Shown here piece by piece: positions 27,312 to 37,050 of a stretch of DNA of 64,000 nt (its first letter is position 1; each line of letters opens with the position of its first letter). The translations under genes and the position numbers were made by a program. Where the stretch lies: positions 29,550 through 93,549 of the forward strand of contig NZ_BIXY01000017.1 of NCBI RefSeq assembly GCF_008326305.1, in the 5' to 3' direction. This stretch comes from Dictyobacter arantiisoli (lineage in GTDB: Bacteria > Chloroflexota > Ktedonobacteria > Ktedonobacterales > Ktedonobacteraceae). The notes below the pieces were generated by a model that saw only the letters and a list, made by a program, of their open reading frames with translations, did no database searches and had not been told where the DNA came from.

Positions 27312-30300
27312 ATGATAGTGAATAATAACAGTAATGTATGTCTGCATCAGTTATTTGAGGAACAAGTAAAAAGAACTCCAGATGCTGTTGCACTCATTTA
27401 TCAAGATAGGGAGATCACCTACAAGCACCTGAATCGTCAAGCGGATCTGTTATCTCTATATTTACGACAAGCAGGTATTGTACCAGAATCTCGTGTCGCC
27501 CTTTGTTTGAACCGTACCCCCGAATTGATCATCGCGGTGCTTGGTATTCTTAAAGCTGGTGGTGCTTACATCCCACTTGATCCTCTCTATCCAGTGGAGA
27601 GGTTAGAGTATATGCTTGCAGATGCCAACGTTTCGTTGATTCTTACCCAAAAAGCGTATACAACTCTCTTTTCTCAGTATGCGGTGAGGTTGCTTGATAT
27701 TGATAGCGATTATGAGCCATCATCATCTCTGGATACAATCAAACACTGTTTCCCGGAGCCAGCTAACCTGGCCTATATTATCTATACTTCTGGATCAACC
27801 GGGCGACCGAAAGGGGTTGCCATTCAACATAGTAGCGCCTGCAGTTTTGTTGAATGGGCTGGGGAAGTTTTTACAGAGTCAGTTCTTGCCGGTGTTCTTG
27901 CCACTACATCCATTTGTTTTGATCTATCTATCTTTGAGATTTTTGTACCATTGAGTTATGGCGGAACCGTTATCCTGGCAGAAAATCTCTTGCAGTTGCC
28001 TGAATTAGGTGCTGCTGAACGTATAACCCTCATTAATACTGTGCCTTCTGTTATGACAGCACTTCTGAATATAGGTCGTTTGCCTTCTTCTATTCGTACC
28101 GTTAATCTTGCTGGTGAGTCACTGCCTCTGAGGCTTGTTCAGCGCTTATATCGTGAGACTGAGGTAGAGCATATCTACAATCTGTATGGACCGTCGGAGG
28201 ATACCACATATTCCACCTGGATGTTGATTCCCGATGACACACAGGTATCTCCACCTATTGGGTATCCTATAACTGGATCTCAAGCATATATTTTGAATGA
28301 GCGCATGGAGCCTGCTGCACCTGATGAGGACGGAGAACTCTATCTTGGTGGTAAAGGGCTTGCCCGTGGCTATTTACATCGCCCTGACTTAACGGCAGAG
28401 AAGTTTGTGCCAGATCCCTTTACTAAGCAGGCCGGGGCACGTCTTTATAAGACGGGTGATCTGGTGAGCGTTGGTACAGATGGAGCACTTACATTTTTAG
28501 GGCGTATAGACCAGCAAGTAAAAATCCATGGTTTCAGGATAGAATTGGGGGAGATCGAAACTATACTCCAACTACATCCTCAGATACAGGATGTAGTTGT
28601 ACTTGCTCGCGAAGATGAGGCTATGGAGAAACAGCTCGTAGCTTATGTTTATCCTTATTCTGGAACAGTGATCGATATCACTGTAATACGTGATTTTCTG
28701 TGTTCAAAGCTTCCTGCCTATATGTTCCCGACCGCATTAGTCCTCCTTTCCTCCATACCTTTGAGCCCTAATGGGAAGGTTGATCGAAAGGCATTAGCTG
28801 CATTACCTATTCAGCCCGGTTCGGCTACCAGATATGTTGCTCCCCAGATGCCATTGGAACAGATCCTGGTAGATATCTGGCAGCAACTCTTTGAGATCAA
28901 GCAGATTGGAATCCAGGATAACTTTTTTGCCTTGGGCGGTCATTCGCTTCTCGCGGCCCGTATGGCCTCGCTCATCCTGGAGAGGCTCTCCATACATATT
29001 AGTCCTATGAGTATTTTTACCTTTCCTACTATTGAGCAATTGTCCACCCACTTACAAATAGCGCAAGATGAGCAAGCTGATCAGGTTGTACCACCTTTGC
29101 AGCCGGTGAAGCGTGATCGTGATATCCCGCTATCATTGATTCAGGAGCAGTGGTTTGTGCGCCCGCGATTTGCTCCTCAGTATGTCGATCCGGTTAGTAG
29201 CGCATTTTCTGTGGTCGGTTGGCTAGATATAGCAGCGCTAAAGCAGAGTTTACATAGCATTGTACAAAGACATGAAATCTTGCGTACACATTTTTTGATA
29301 TGTTCGGGGCAACCGATACAACGGCTAGATGACCTGGCAGCTTCATCTGTACCTGTGTCCGTTATTGATCTTTGCCATCTTGTTCCTAAAGAGCGAGCAG
29401 GGGCACTGACCGATATTATCGATGCCGATCGAAAAGCTCCATTTGATCTGATGCAGGATATGTTGTTGCGGGCAAAGATTGTGCGGCTCAAGGCAGAAGA
29501 ACATGTAGTCATCTTAACTGTAGATCATATCGCATGTGATGGTCAGTCATATAATATGATTATCCGTGAGCTTTCCTTATTGTACAGCTCCCTGGTTAAA
29601 GGTGAGCCGTCCCCTCTAGCTCAACCAAAGTTACAATATGGTGATTTTGCATTCTGGCAGAGACAATGGCTTCGTGGATCGGTACTTGAGCAGCATCTTG
29701 CATGGTGGCGGAAGCAGTTAGACGGTGCGCATGCCATGCATCTTTCTACTTACACACCACGAGAGACATGTTTTTCATTACGAGGCGAAACTGTATCCTT
29801 CGAATTGCCCACTCGATTAGTACAACAACTGAGGCAACTGAGCGAATCTCAAGGGGTCACACCATTTATCACGCTGCTTGCTGTTTTTCAGACACTGCTT
29901 ACGTTTTATACGCGTCAATTTGATATTAGTACGCTTACACCTGTCGGAATTCGCAATCCCGTTGAAGCGGAAGATATTGTAGGAATGTTTGTAACGATGG
30001 TAGTGTTGCGTACCTCACTGTCTGGTGATCCTACTTTTCAAGAAGTTATGAGGCGTGTGCGGGATGTGACGATAGAGACATTTCCCCATCAAGACATTCC
30101 CTATGAGATGGTATTGGAGGTCCATAATCCGTTAGGTGATCGTGCGACCTCGCCCTTTCAAGTCTGGTTTACCTTAGAACGCGATAGTAATGAGCCATTG
30201 CAACTAGAAGGTGTGACCGTTCAAGGAATTGATACTCGTGAGATCATATCTACACTTGATATGTGGTTTTTAGCTCGTGAGCGAGGTGATACGATCTCAG

Positions 30301-30443
30301 GATATATTCTATACCGTGCTGATCTTTTTCAGGAGGAGTTCATCAAGTCAGTATTGGATCATTTTCAGATGCTCGTTATGCACATCGTTGAGCATCCAGA
30401 GCGATCCATCTCCGAATTGCTATCGTCTGATGATACTAGATGA
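27312..30443 (+). CDS. NRPS, A(Ala)-T-C
   Basis: About 1043 residues starting directly with an adenylation domain (about 10-500; YTSGSTGRPKG, YKTGDL), then T (GGHS near residue 545) and a C-terminal condensation domain (about 610-1040). The hand-read pocket is D-L-F-N-N-A-L-T-Y, identical to a code reported for alanine (also met with Gly/Ala in cyanobacterial NRPSs), so Ala is a fairly strong prediction. The C domain has DHIACDG: the first His of HHxxxDG is Asp, but the catalytic second His and the Asp remain. With no upstream C domain, it can act as an initiation module or pass Ala in trans. The start is ambiguous: ATG 27312 sits too close to AAAGGTGG, while GTG 27318 is spaced well from it. 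It lies between the exporter and the acylase. Confidence 0.93.
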   Translation: MIVNNNSNVCLHQLFEEQVKRTPDAVALIYQDREITYKHLNRQADLLSLYLRQAGIVPESRVALCLNRTPELIIAVLGILKAGGAYIPLDPLYPVERLEYMLADANVSLILTQKAYTTLFSQYAVRLLDIDSDYEPSSSLDTIKHCFPEPANLAYIIYTSGSTGRPKGVAIQHSSACSFVEWAGEVFTESVLAGVLATTSICFDLSIFEIFVPLSYGGTVILAENLLQLPELGAAERITLINTVPSVMTALLNIGRLPSSIRTVNLAGESLPLRLVQRLYRETEVEHIYNLYGPSEDTTYSTWMLIPDDTQVSPPIGYPITGSQAYILNERMEPAAPDEDGELYLGGKGLARGYLHRPDLTAEKFVPDPFTKQAGARLYKTGDLVSVGTDGALTFLGRIDQQVKIHGFRIELGEIETILQLHPQIQDVVVLAREDEAMEKQLVAYVYPYSGTVIDITVIRDFLCSKLPAYMFPTALVLLSSIPLSPNGKVDRKALAALPIQPGSATRYVAPQMPLEQILVDIWQQLFEIKQIGIQDNFFALGGHSLLAARMASLILERLSIHISPMSIFTFPTIEQLSTHLQIAQDEQADQVVPPLQPVKRDRDIPLSLIQEQWFVRPRFAPQYVDPVSSAFSVVGWLDIAALKQSLHSIVQRHEILRTHFLICSGQPIQRLDDLAASSVPVSVIDLCHLVPKERAGALTDIIDADRKAPFDLMQDMLLRAKIVRLKAEEHVVILTVDHIACDGQSYNMIIRELSLLYSSLVKGEPSPLAQPKLQYGDFAFWQRQWLRGSVLEQHLAWWRKQLDGAHAMHLSTYTPRETCFSLRGETVSFELPTRLVQQLRQLSESQGVTPFITLLAVFQTLLTFYTRQFDISTLTPVGIRNPVEAEDIVGMFVTMVVLRTSLSGDPTFQEVMRRVRDVTIETFPHQDIPYEMVLEVHNPLGDRATSPFQVWFTLERDSNEPLQLEGVTVQGIDTREIISTLDMWFLARERGDTISGYILYRADLFQEEFIKSVLDHFQMLVMHIVEHPERSISELLSSDDTR

Positions 30444-30508
30444 ATCCTCGCCAGGAAAACATATGAACGCCAAGGTTTTGGGTATGAGTGAACGTTGCAT
30501 GCTAAATT

Positions 30509-32893
30509 ATGGATAATTATCCTATGAAGAAACAAAGAAAATTAGCTGTTGTGGCCTGGATGCGCATCATTTTTATTCTATCTATTGTCCCTATGGGGAG
30601 TGTAATACGAGCTGTAAAGAACTTTTTTGCGCGCTGGCTCACCTCTTGTAGTGATAAATGGTTTATCTCTCATATGGGAGATGCTATGCTCGCAAGAGTC
30701 ACTATTGATCATTTTGGAGTGCCAACCATTCATGCACCCTCTCGCCTGATAGCATTCCGGACGCTAGGATATATGGTAGCGCGTCATAGATTGTTTCAAT
30801 TGGATCTTCTGCGTCGTCTTACGGCAGGGAATCTATCTGAGATAGTAGGAAAAGCGGCCGTTGACGTAGATATTAACCAGCGCGTATTTGGTTTTCGCCA
30901 TGTGGCTAGAGAAGTCATCAAGCGTTTACCAGAGGAGCAAATAGCTGTATTGCAGGCATATGCAGAAGGTATAAATATGTATATGCAGCAAATAAAAGTA
31001 TATCCACCTGAATTTCTTGCTTTACGCTATACGCCTAAACGCTGGGAACCCGAGGATAGTATCCTGGTTGGTTTATATCTCTTTCAAAATCTGACCGCAG
31101 ATGAAGAAGAATTTGAGCGAATGATGACAGTAATGGAGGCGAGTTTACCCGCGGAGGTTGTACGTTTTTTGACCCCTGATGAAGATGCGTATATGACTGC
31201 CTTGGCAGGCGGGCAAGAACCTCTTCGTCCCAGTCAGAAGATTCCTATAGATGCCTTGAATATTTTGCGCCAACGGAGCAAGTCAGCAGATAATACTTTA
31301 CCTTCTATTGAAGAAATGAACTTTGCAAAAGGTTCAAATGGTTGGGTGGTCGGACATAACAAGACGCATGACGGACGTGCTATTTTAGCGAATGATATTC
31401 ACCTTGATCTCTCTGCTCCTAACATATGGTACAAAGTCCATATGCATTATGAAGATGCTCATCTGTCTGGATTTGTTGTACCTGGGCTTCCGATTATGAC
31501 TGTGGGCTCGAACCAATATGTTGCATGGGGATATACTGTTATGCATAGTGATGTGCTCGACCTGGTCACTCTTGAGTTAAGCTCGGAGCATCCTGACGAG
31601 TATAAAACCCCTGATGGGTGGCAACCATTCATCATGACAGAAGAAGTGATTCAAGTCAAAGGGCAAGAAGATATTCATGTTACTTGTAAGGCAACAATCT
31701 GGGGACCCGTTCTACCAAAGCCGCTGCTAAATCAGCATGTTGCACTACACTGGACGGCATTAGATCCTCAAGCTGTTGATATCGGCTTGCTAGATATGGA
31801 TAAAGTCCAGACGCTTAATGAGGCTATCCGTGTTGTTAATGAATTTGGCGGACCTCCTATGAATGTTATGCTCGCAGATGATGACGGTCACATTGCCTGG
31901 ACATTTTGTGGTAAGCTACCTCTACGTAAAGGACATGATGGTCTATCTGCTCGTGTATGGAAAGATGGAAATATTGGATGGGATGGCTATATTGCAGCAG
32001 ATGAGTTACCTAGAGTAATAGATCCACCGGCAGATTTTCTTGTAACTGCTAATAATCGAACTTTAGGAACTCATTATCCTTATAGTATTGGTTATAATTT
32101 TGTTAGTGGGTATCGCGCGTATGCTATCAGTCAGAAATTGCAGGCTCAAGAGCATGTTACAGAAAGAGAGATGTTTGACCTCCAACTGGACACTACCACC
32201 ACATTTTACGATTTTTATCGTTCCCTGCTACAAGACGTGTTGACGCCAGAAGTTCTGGACGGGCAAGCGGATTTAACGTATGCTTGTCAATTGATAGCTG
32301 ACTGGGATGGTGAAGTGCGAACATCGAGTACAGGATTTCCGATCCTATACCGGTTCAGAGAGGTCCTTATTAAAGAAATTTTGCCCACGTATCTTGCTCC
32401 TTGTAAAGAGAAAGAAGAGAGTTTTGTGTATCGTTGGGGAACAATGGAGACACCGTTACGTCAGCTCTTAAAGGAAAGGATTCCGGAGACATTGCCATAC
32501 CCGGATACATATAGTAGTTGGGATGATTTGTGTGTATGTTTATTGCAATTGGTTATCAATGAACTGAAAAAAGAGTGTAAGACCTCCCATCTAGATGGGA
32601 TCACATGGGGGAAAATCAATATTTGTAAAGTGCGCCATCCACTTGCGGCCGGAATACCTTTTGCTGCCAGGATACTGAATATGCCCTACTATAAATTACC
32701 GGGATGTGATTTCACGATACGGGTCGCGCAACCAAAAATTGGCGTCTCTGTTCGTTTTGTGTTGTCGCCAGGAGAGGAGGCAGAGGCGTTATGGAATATG
32801 CCCTGTGGCCAATCAGGGTATCCATTGTCCTATCATTATAAGGATCTGCATCGCTTTTGGATGGAGGGAATGCCTTTGCCCTTTTATGTATGA
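30509..32893 (+). CDS. Penicillin-acylase-family Ntn hydrolase, membrane-anchored
   Basis: A 794-residue protein. A hydrophobic segment near 12-34 should anchor or export it. The family hallmark GSNGWVVG gives Ser276 as the N-terminal nucleophile released by autocatalytic cleavage, so an alpha chain of about 50-275 and a beta chain from Ser276. The remaining conserved blocks (GSNQYVAWGYT, ANNRT) are present. Relatives include penicillin G acylase, AHL acylases and PvdQ, which removes the fatty acid from a pyoverdine precursor outside the cytoplasm. Here the neighbouring assembly line begins with a FAAL, so an analogous removal of the N-acyl chain after export (prodrug activation) is an attractive inference. 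No strong ribosome site precedes ATG 30509; ATG 30524 is an alternative. It is the last gene of the plus-strand half. Confidence 0.9.
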   Translation: MDNYPMKKQRKLAVVAWMRIIFILSIVPMGSVIRAVKNFFARWLTSCSDKWFISHMGDAMLARVTIDHFGVPTIHAPSRLIAFRTLGYMVARHRLFQLDLLRRLTAGNLSEIVGKAAVDVDINQRVFGFRHVAREVIKRLPEEQIAVLQAYAEGINMYMQQIKVYPPEFLALRYTPKRWEPEDSILVGLYLFQNLTADEEEFERMMTVMEASLPAEVVRFLTPDEDAYMTALAGGQEPLRPSQKIPIDALNILRQRSKSADNTLPSIEEMNFAKGSNGWVVGHNKTHDGRAILANDIHLDLSAPNIWYKVHMHYEDAHLSGFVVPGLPIMTVGSNQYVAWGYTVMHSDVLDLVTLELSSEHPDEYKTPDGWQPFIMTEEVIQVKGQEDIHVTCKATIWGPVLPKPLLNQHVALHWTALDPQAVDIGLLDMDKVQTLNEAIRVVNEFGGPPMNVMLADDDGHIAWTFCGKLPLRKGHDGLSARVWKDGNIGWDGYIAADELPRVIDPPADFLVTANNRTLGTHYPYSIGYNFVSGYRAYAISQKLQAQEHVTEREMFDLQLDTTTTFYDFYRSLLQDVLTPEVLDGQADLTYACQLIADWDGEVRTSSTGFPILYRFREVLIKEILPTYLAPCKEKEESFVYRWGTMETPLRQLLKERIPETLPYPDTYSSWDDLCVCLLQLVINELKKECKTSHLDGITWGKINICKVRHPLAAGIPFAARILNMPYYKLPGCDFTIRVAQPKIGVSVRFVLSPGEEAEALWNMPCGQSGYPLSYHYKDLHRFWMEGMPLPFYV

Positions 32894-33033
32894 GTAGGAA
32901 CCTCTGATTTTAGAACGTGTCATACTCCTATAGCCTTTGCCCTCTCGATGTCGGAGTTTTTGAGCTGGACCCACTGGCATGTTGAATGGGGGACGAGAAG
33001 GAGCAGATATACCATACACACGTGTTCAATTTG

Positions 33034-33327
33034 CTAGGAACAACTGAGGCTGGAAAAATTCACGTCATTACTGGTAATTTGACTCGCATAAACGAGTTGC
33101 TGCTCACTTCTGAGATAGTGCTCAAACACCATGAGCGCCATCTGATGCCATTCCAACGTTTTGTAACGTCGGCCGACGTGTTGTTGATGGTCAACATAGG
33201 CCTGGATAGCTCCTTGGATCGTCATCGTGAGCCGTTGCATCTGCGAATCATGGTCACATTCCTCCTCACTCATCCCTTCTGACGACTCATCTGAAACAGT
33301 CATTGTTAGCGTAGGTAATCCAGACAA
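33034..33327 (-). pseudogene. Tyrosine recombinase N-terminal fragment
   Basis: About 97 residues, of which the middle (TIQGAIQAYVDHQQ through KTLEWHQMALMVFEHYL to QITSNDV) has the layout of the SAM-like core-binding domain of XerC/D-type integrases. The catalytic R-H-R-Y domain is absent and the frame ends just after the core-binding domain. It looks like a broken integrase left at the right border of the biosynthetic cluster. The match is by pattern only. Confidence 0.6.
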
Positions 33328-33381
33328 TCACCTGTATGGTATACTTCGAAGAAGATGTTCCAGATCAGGGAAAATATCTCT

Positions 33382-33624
33382 ATGTCAGAAATGCATCTGT
33401 CGCTAGAGGAAGTAGAACCAGGTGCGGCACGTGCCAACCCGGGCGATGTGACCGCAACGATCGCAAAGATTGTGTCTCAGTCGAACTGGCTGCACCTGGG
33501 CGGAGCACAAGGCCAGAGGATTCAAGCGATCGCCAATCAGACAGAAAGTCAGGACCTCTTCGCAGTACTTCGCAACTGGCATACCTATCTGGAGAAACGT
33601 CTGGCCTCCCTTTTGCCGCCATAG
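33382..33624 (+). CDS. Small hypothetical protein, first of a three-gene unit
   Basis: An 80-residue acidic protein starting MSEMHLSLEEVEPG; an ATG at 33355 is possible, but CAGGGAAA stands about 10 nt before ATG 33382. I do not recognise a family. Its codon use looks genuine, and its stop overlaps the GTG start of the next gene (TAGTG at 33622-33626), a translational-coupling arrangement. It contains no Cys or obvious membrane segment and probably acts in the cytoplasm with its neighbour. Confidence 0.5.
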   Translation: MSEMHLSLEEVEPGAARANPGDVTATIAKIVSQSNWLHLGGAQGQRIQAIANQTESQDLFAVLRNWHTYLEKRLASLLPP

Positions 33625-33839
33625 TGCAAGAATATCAACGTGGGCCGATGCGTCAAGGAACTCGGATCACTGTATTGGCCATCTCCTCCCGGGATGAGAT
33701 GTATGGCACCACTGTGATGGTGAAGATGAAAAAACAGGGAGTCAGTGAACTTTCTTTGTGTGATCTAAAGGCCACGGATGCGCCTATCAAAACCCAACAG
33801 TTGGTGGAAGATTACGCGATGTGGTTCGCCAATCGCTAG
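33624..33839 (+). CDS. Small hypothetical protein, translationally coupled
   Basis: A 71-residue protein from the GTG that shares its G with the preceding TAG stop. The sequence has a beta-strand-rich pattern (TRITVLAISSRDEMYGTTVM) and ends DYAMWFANR. No family was recognised. The alternative reading is that it and the previous frame are one gene split by a frameshift, but the exact TAGTG overlap argues for two coupled genes. A 23-bp gap separates it from the next gene. Confidence 0.5.
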   Translation: MQEYQRGPMRQGTRITVLAISSRDEMYGTTVMVKMKKQGVSELSLCDLKATDAPIKTQQLVEDYAMWFANR

Positions 33840-33862
33840 AGGTAAGAAGGAAGGTTGAAGGA

Positions 33863-34549
33863 ATGGCGAGAACAACAACAAAAGGCACCTGTCATTTCTG
33901 CCGGCAGGTTTTTGGCAAAGCGACCATGACCCGGCATCTCGAAACGTGTCCCCAGAGAGCTGTATCTTTTGCGACAGCTCACGGGAAAACCTCAGCGGTG
34001 CCAGCCCGATTATTACATCTGCGAGCAGAGGGGCTGGATGCACCGAGCTATTGGATGCACCTGGAAATCCCTATGGAGGCGTCACTCCAAACACTCGACA
34101 GTTTTCTCCGAAAGAGTTGGTTGGAATGTTGTGGTCATCTGAGCCGCTTTGAGATCCATGGAACCTCTTACTCATCCTATATCGATTCTGAGTTTGGGGA
34201 TAAAAGTATGCGTGTGCAGGTAGGGAAGATTCTAGAAGTCGGAGACCAATTTGTGCATGAGTATGATTTTGGCACAACGACGGAGCTGCGCTTAAAAGTG
34301 CTAGCAGAACGAGAAGGCGTGCTGCAAAAAAAGGCTGTCGAATTGCTGGCACACAATATTCCGCCTGTAATTCCTTGTGATATCTGTGGCAAGCCAGCCA
34401 CACAAATCTGCTCACAATGTATCTACGAAGGAGGAGGCTGGTTGTGTGAATTGTGTGCCCCGCAACACGAATGTGGCGAGGAGATGCTGTTGCCAGTGGT
34501 AAATTCGCCGCGAGTAGGAATGTGTGGGTATGATGGGCCTGGGTTGTAA
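33863..34549 (+). CDS. Plasmid pRiA4b ORF-3-like protein with zinc-finger ends
   Basis: About 228 residues from ATG 33863, which has AAGGA immediately upstream; an upstream ATG at 33821 overlaps the previous gene and lacks such a site. The N-terminus has a C2HC-like finger (CHFCRQ...H...C), and the middle matches the pRiA4b ORF-3 family (IPMEASLQTLDSFLRKSWLE, then HEYDFGTTTELRLKV). The C-terminus has a second Cys cluster (CDICGKPATQICSQC ... CELCAPQHEC) resembling a small zinc ribbon. The family is widespread on mobile DNA and its function is unknown. It closes the three-gene unit beside the integrase stub. Confidence 0.75.
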   Translation: MARTTTKGTCHFCRQVFGKATMTRHLETCPQRAVSFATAHGKTSAVPARLLHLRAEGLDAPSYWMHLEIPMEASLQTLDSFLRKSWLECCGHLSRFEIHGTSYSSYIDSEFGDKSMRVQVGKILEVGDQFVHEYDFGTTTELRLKVLAEREGVLQKKAVELLAHNIPPVIPCDICGKPATQICSQCIYEGGGWLCELCAPQHECGEEMLLPVVNSPRVGMCGYDGPGL

Positions 34550-34912
34550 AGTACGGTTTCCTGCTCTTTTGCTAGTACTTTGGCTTTCAGGTTCACCAGT
34601 CTATGTCTCTTCTGTATTGTTGTCATTACATTGCAATCTATTTCTGTTTTTTAATCTGCTAAGAGCATGGAGCGGCGAAATGTATATGTCAAGTCCTTTA
34701 TAAGAGCCAAAAAAGATGGGAAATCTTAAAACATCTTTTGCCATGCAGGTACAAATATGCAGAGATAAGAAGCGGAAAAGGGAAAAACTCGTGTGACAGG
34801 GCCCTGAGGGGAACGGTTTTTTGTGTGGAAAAAAGTGGTCAACAACCGCCTGCCGTGTTGTTGGGAGACAGCCTGCCACCATGGGGCGAATGGCCTGTCC
34901 ACAAAAAAGATG
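34550..34912. other. Gene-poor gap
   Basis: About 360 bp between the ORF-3-like gene and the convergent PadR gene. I see no convincing coding sequence, hairpin terminator or RNA gene, only short A- and T-runs. Confidence 0.5.
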
Positions 34913-35452
34913 TCACAAGGCATTAAACTGCACCTGTTCGATCATTTGCGCCAGCCACTCAAGTTCCGCACATATTTGTTGATCATTGAAAGTATTCAAT
35001 TTTTCGACATAGGGCTGTACTTTGCCCACAATGGGGGAATCAAGATATTTCTGGTATCGTCCCTGGTCCTGGAAACGGGGCTGGAGCACCTGTATACGCG
35101 TTTGCAGGATCTTCACACGATCCTCAGGCTCCAGGAAACCGAAGAGGGCGAAACGCACATAGAATTCCATATCGTTGCGAGCGATCGCGTGTGGGAAATC
35201 GCGCAGCATCTCGCGCAGTTCGGCCAGACCATGGTCCGTCAAATGATAGATGTGGCGATCGGGCTTTCCTTGTTGCTCGATCGCTTCGCGCCGCACCGCA
35301 CCTATCGCCTCAAAACGCCGTAGCGCTGGATAGAGCTGATTATGGTGCAGCGTCACCAGTCCGCCCAATGTCTGATCGTAAGCCTTCTTTATCTCATAAC
35401 CATGCATTGGGCGAGAAAGTAGCGCAGCAAGTATAAGCATATCCGCAAGCAT
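34913..35452 (-). CDS. PadR-family transcriptional regulator
   Basis: About 179 residues if translation starts at Met 35452 (MLADMLILAALLSRPMHGYEI), which fits the PadR N-terminus; the longer open frame to 35575 adds an unrelated 41 residues. The winged helix covers about 1-85 (LYPALRRFEAIGAV, then the wing GKPDRHIYHLTDHG), followed by the C-terminal dimerisation helices (Vir_act_alpha_C type). PadR proteins usually repress detoxification or redox genes and respond to small aromatic or drug ligands. It lies downstream of the P450 and ferredoxin genes on the same strand, with a 225-bp gap, and is their likely regulator. A perfect 8-bp inverted repeat before the ferredoxin gene is a candidate operator. 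Confidence 0.88.
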   Translation of the reverse strand: MLADMLILAALLSRPMHGYEIKKAYDQTLGGLVTLHHNQLYPALRRFEAIGAVRREAIEQQGKPDRHIYHLTDHGLAELREMLRDFPHAIARNDMEFYVRFALFGFLEPEDRVKILQTRIQVLQPRFQDQGRYQKYLDSPIVGKVQPYVEKLNTFNDQQICAELEWLAQMIEQVQFNAL

Positions 35453-35677
35453 ATACGTCCATCCCCGATATATTTCACAAAAGAGCAAGAAAGACTGCAC
35501 TAGCCTTTCTAGAGCATTGAGATCGTTTTGCCTGACTATATCGGGCAAAATCTGTAGGGCAGTATGTGAGCCCATGGTAAGCTTGCGCAGTCTTTCGATA
35601 CGAACCTCAGAATGTTATACCACAACCTCTGCCGTCTACCACCTTTTCGCGAGCGGAAACATCGGAATGGCGGACGG

Positions 35678-36931
35678 CTACCAGACCACGGGGAGATGAG
35701 CTGGACCAATGGTCGCCGAGTCGTTTGAACGCCAGGGCACTTCAGACGGCGCAACCGCCAGGCGGACGTTGGGCAGGCGTTTGAGTAGGGTGGTCCACAG
35801 GACCTGCATCTCCATACGCGCCAGTTGCTGACCCAGGCAGGCGTGGATGCCGCGGCCAAAGCTGAGAATAGGATTTGGCGTGCGATCAAAATTCACCACG
35901 TTTGGATCAGGGAAAACCTCTGGATCTTTATTGCCAGCGAAAAAGGATAGCATCAGTACTTCGCCCGGTGGGACACGGATGCCGCTGAGCTCGACCTCTT
36001 CGCGAACGATGCGTGGCCGCCCGCCCGCGCCCAACAGCGTGATGCGCAGAATCTCCTCGATCGCAGACGCCATTGCATCTTCATCATCGACGCGCGCTTT
36101 CAGCTGTTCCAGCAGATCAGGGCTCTGAAACAGCACGAAAGCAGAATTGGTAAAGCTCGTGCTGGTTGTCTCAAAACCGGCGGCGACCAATCCAAGCGCG
36201 AAAGAGAGCATCTCCTGCTCGGTAAGCACGTCATCGCCCTGTTCGCGGTTCTTTACCAGCATACCCAGAACGCTATTGCTCGGATTGGCCCGCTCTTTCT
36301 CGATCAGAGGTGTAATATACTGCACCATTTTCTCCCAGCGCTCCTGCTGCTCTTCTCGAGTGGCAGTGCGTGAGAGCAGATCGCGTCCCCATTCGCGGAA
36401 GAGCTGCTCGTCTTCATAGGGAATACCCAGCAGTTCGCAAATGACGGCCATCGGCGTCTTGATCGCGTAGTCTTCATAGAGATCCGCCGGTTGCCCCTTG
36501 AGCTCCATCTCATCGATCAGTCGATTGGTCAGCGCGACCACCCCTGGGCGCATCTCGTTGGCGTGCTTGACGGTGAAGGCCTGCGTGACCAGGCGGCGAA
36601 TCTGGTTGTGGCGCTCAGGCGTCACAGTAAACAGCGAACCCTCGCGTGTACGGGACGCGACCTCCTGGCGTGGCACATCGCCGTCCGAGCCCAGAATGTT
36701 GCCACAGCGCCGCGCGTCATTTGCCGTCTTCGTAACATCTGCATGGCGGGTCAACAGGAGCGCCTCACCGCCGTATGGCATCTTCACGCGCGCTACCGGG
36801 CACTTTGCTTGCAACTCCGTATACTCTTTGGGTAATTCCAGACTATGATCGGCCAGCGGAAACGGGAAATGGAGCGGTGCTTCCTGCTGTACATCCTGCA
36901 CCTGGATGTTTACGCCCTGTTCGTTGCTCAT
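35678..36931 (-). CDS. Cytochrome P450 (bacterial CYP class)
   Basis: A 417-residue soluble P450. The I-helix oxygen-binding motif AGFETT, the EExxR K-helix motif (EEILR) and the heme-ligand loop FGRGIHACLG with Cys365 are all present. It needs an electron donor, and the ferredoxin gene 119 bp upstream on the same strand is the obvious one. Its base composition is clearly more GC-rich than the NRPS genes, suggesting a separate origin. The start ATG 36931 has GGAG about 12 nt upstream. The substrate is unknown; being about 12 kb from the assembly line with PadR control, it may or may not tailor the lipopeptide. Confidence 0.93.
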   Translation of the reverse strand: MSNEQGVNIQVQDVQQEAPLHFPFPLADHSLELPKEYTELQAKCPVARVKMPYGGEALLLTRHADVTKTANDARRCGNILGSDGDVPRQEVASRTREGSLFTVTPERHNQIRRLVTQAFTVKHANEMRPGVVALTNRLIDEMELKGQPADLYEDYAIKTPMAVICELLGIPYEDEQLFREWGRDLLSRTATREEQQERWEKMVQYITPLIEKERANPSNSVLGMLVKNREQGDDVLTEQEMLSFALGLVAAGFETTSTSFTNSAFVLFQSPDLLEQLKARVDDEDAMASAIEEILRITLLGAGGRPRIVREEVELSGIRVPPGEVLMLSFFAGNKDPEVFPDPNVVNFDRTPNPILSFGRGIHACLGQQLARMEMQVLWTTLLKRLPNVRLAVAPSEVPWRSNDSATIGPAHLPVVW

Positions 36932-37050
36932 AATAGCTATCTACTCCAATCTGGTATTTGCCTGTTTTATCACTATCTCGCTGAAATGAGAGCCTCTTCG
37001 CATTTGAGAGTGCTCGTTCCACAGGTGGTGAACACTGCGCTCTACGTTTA

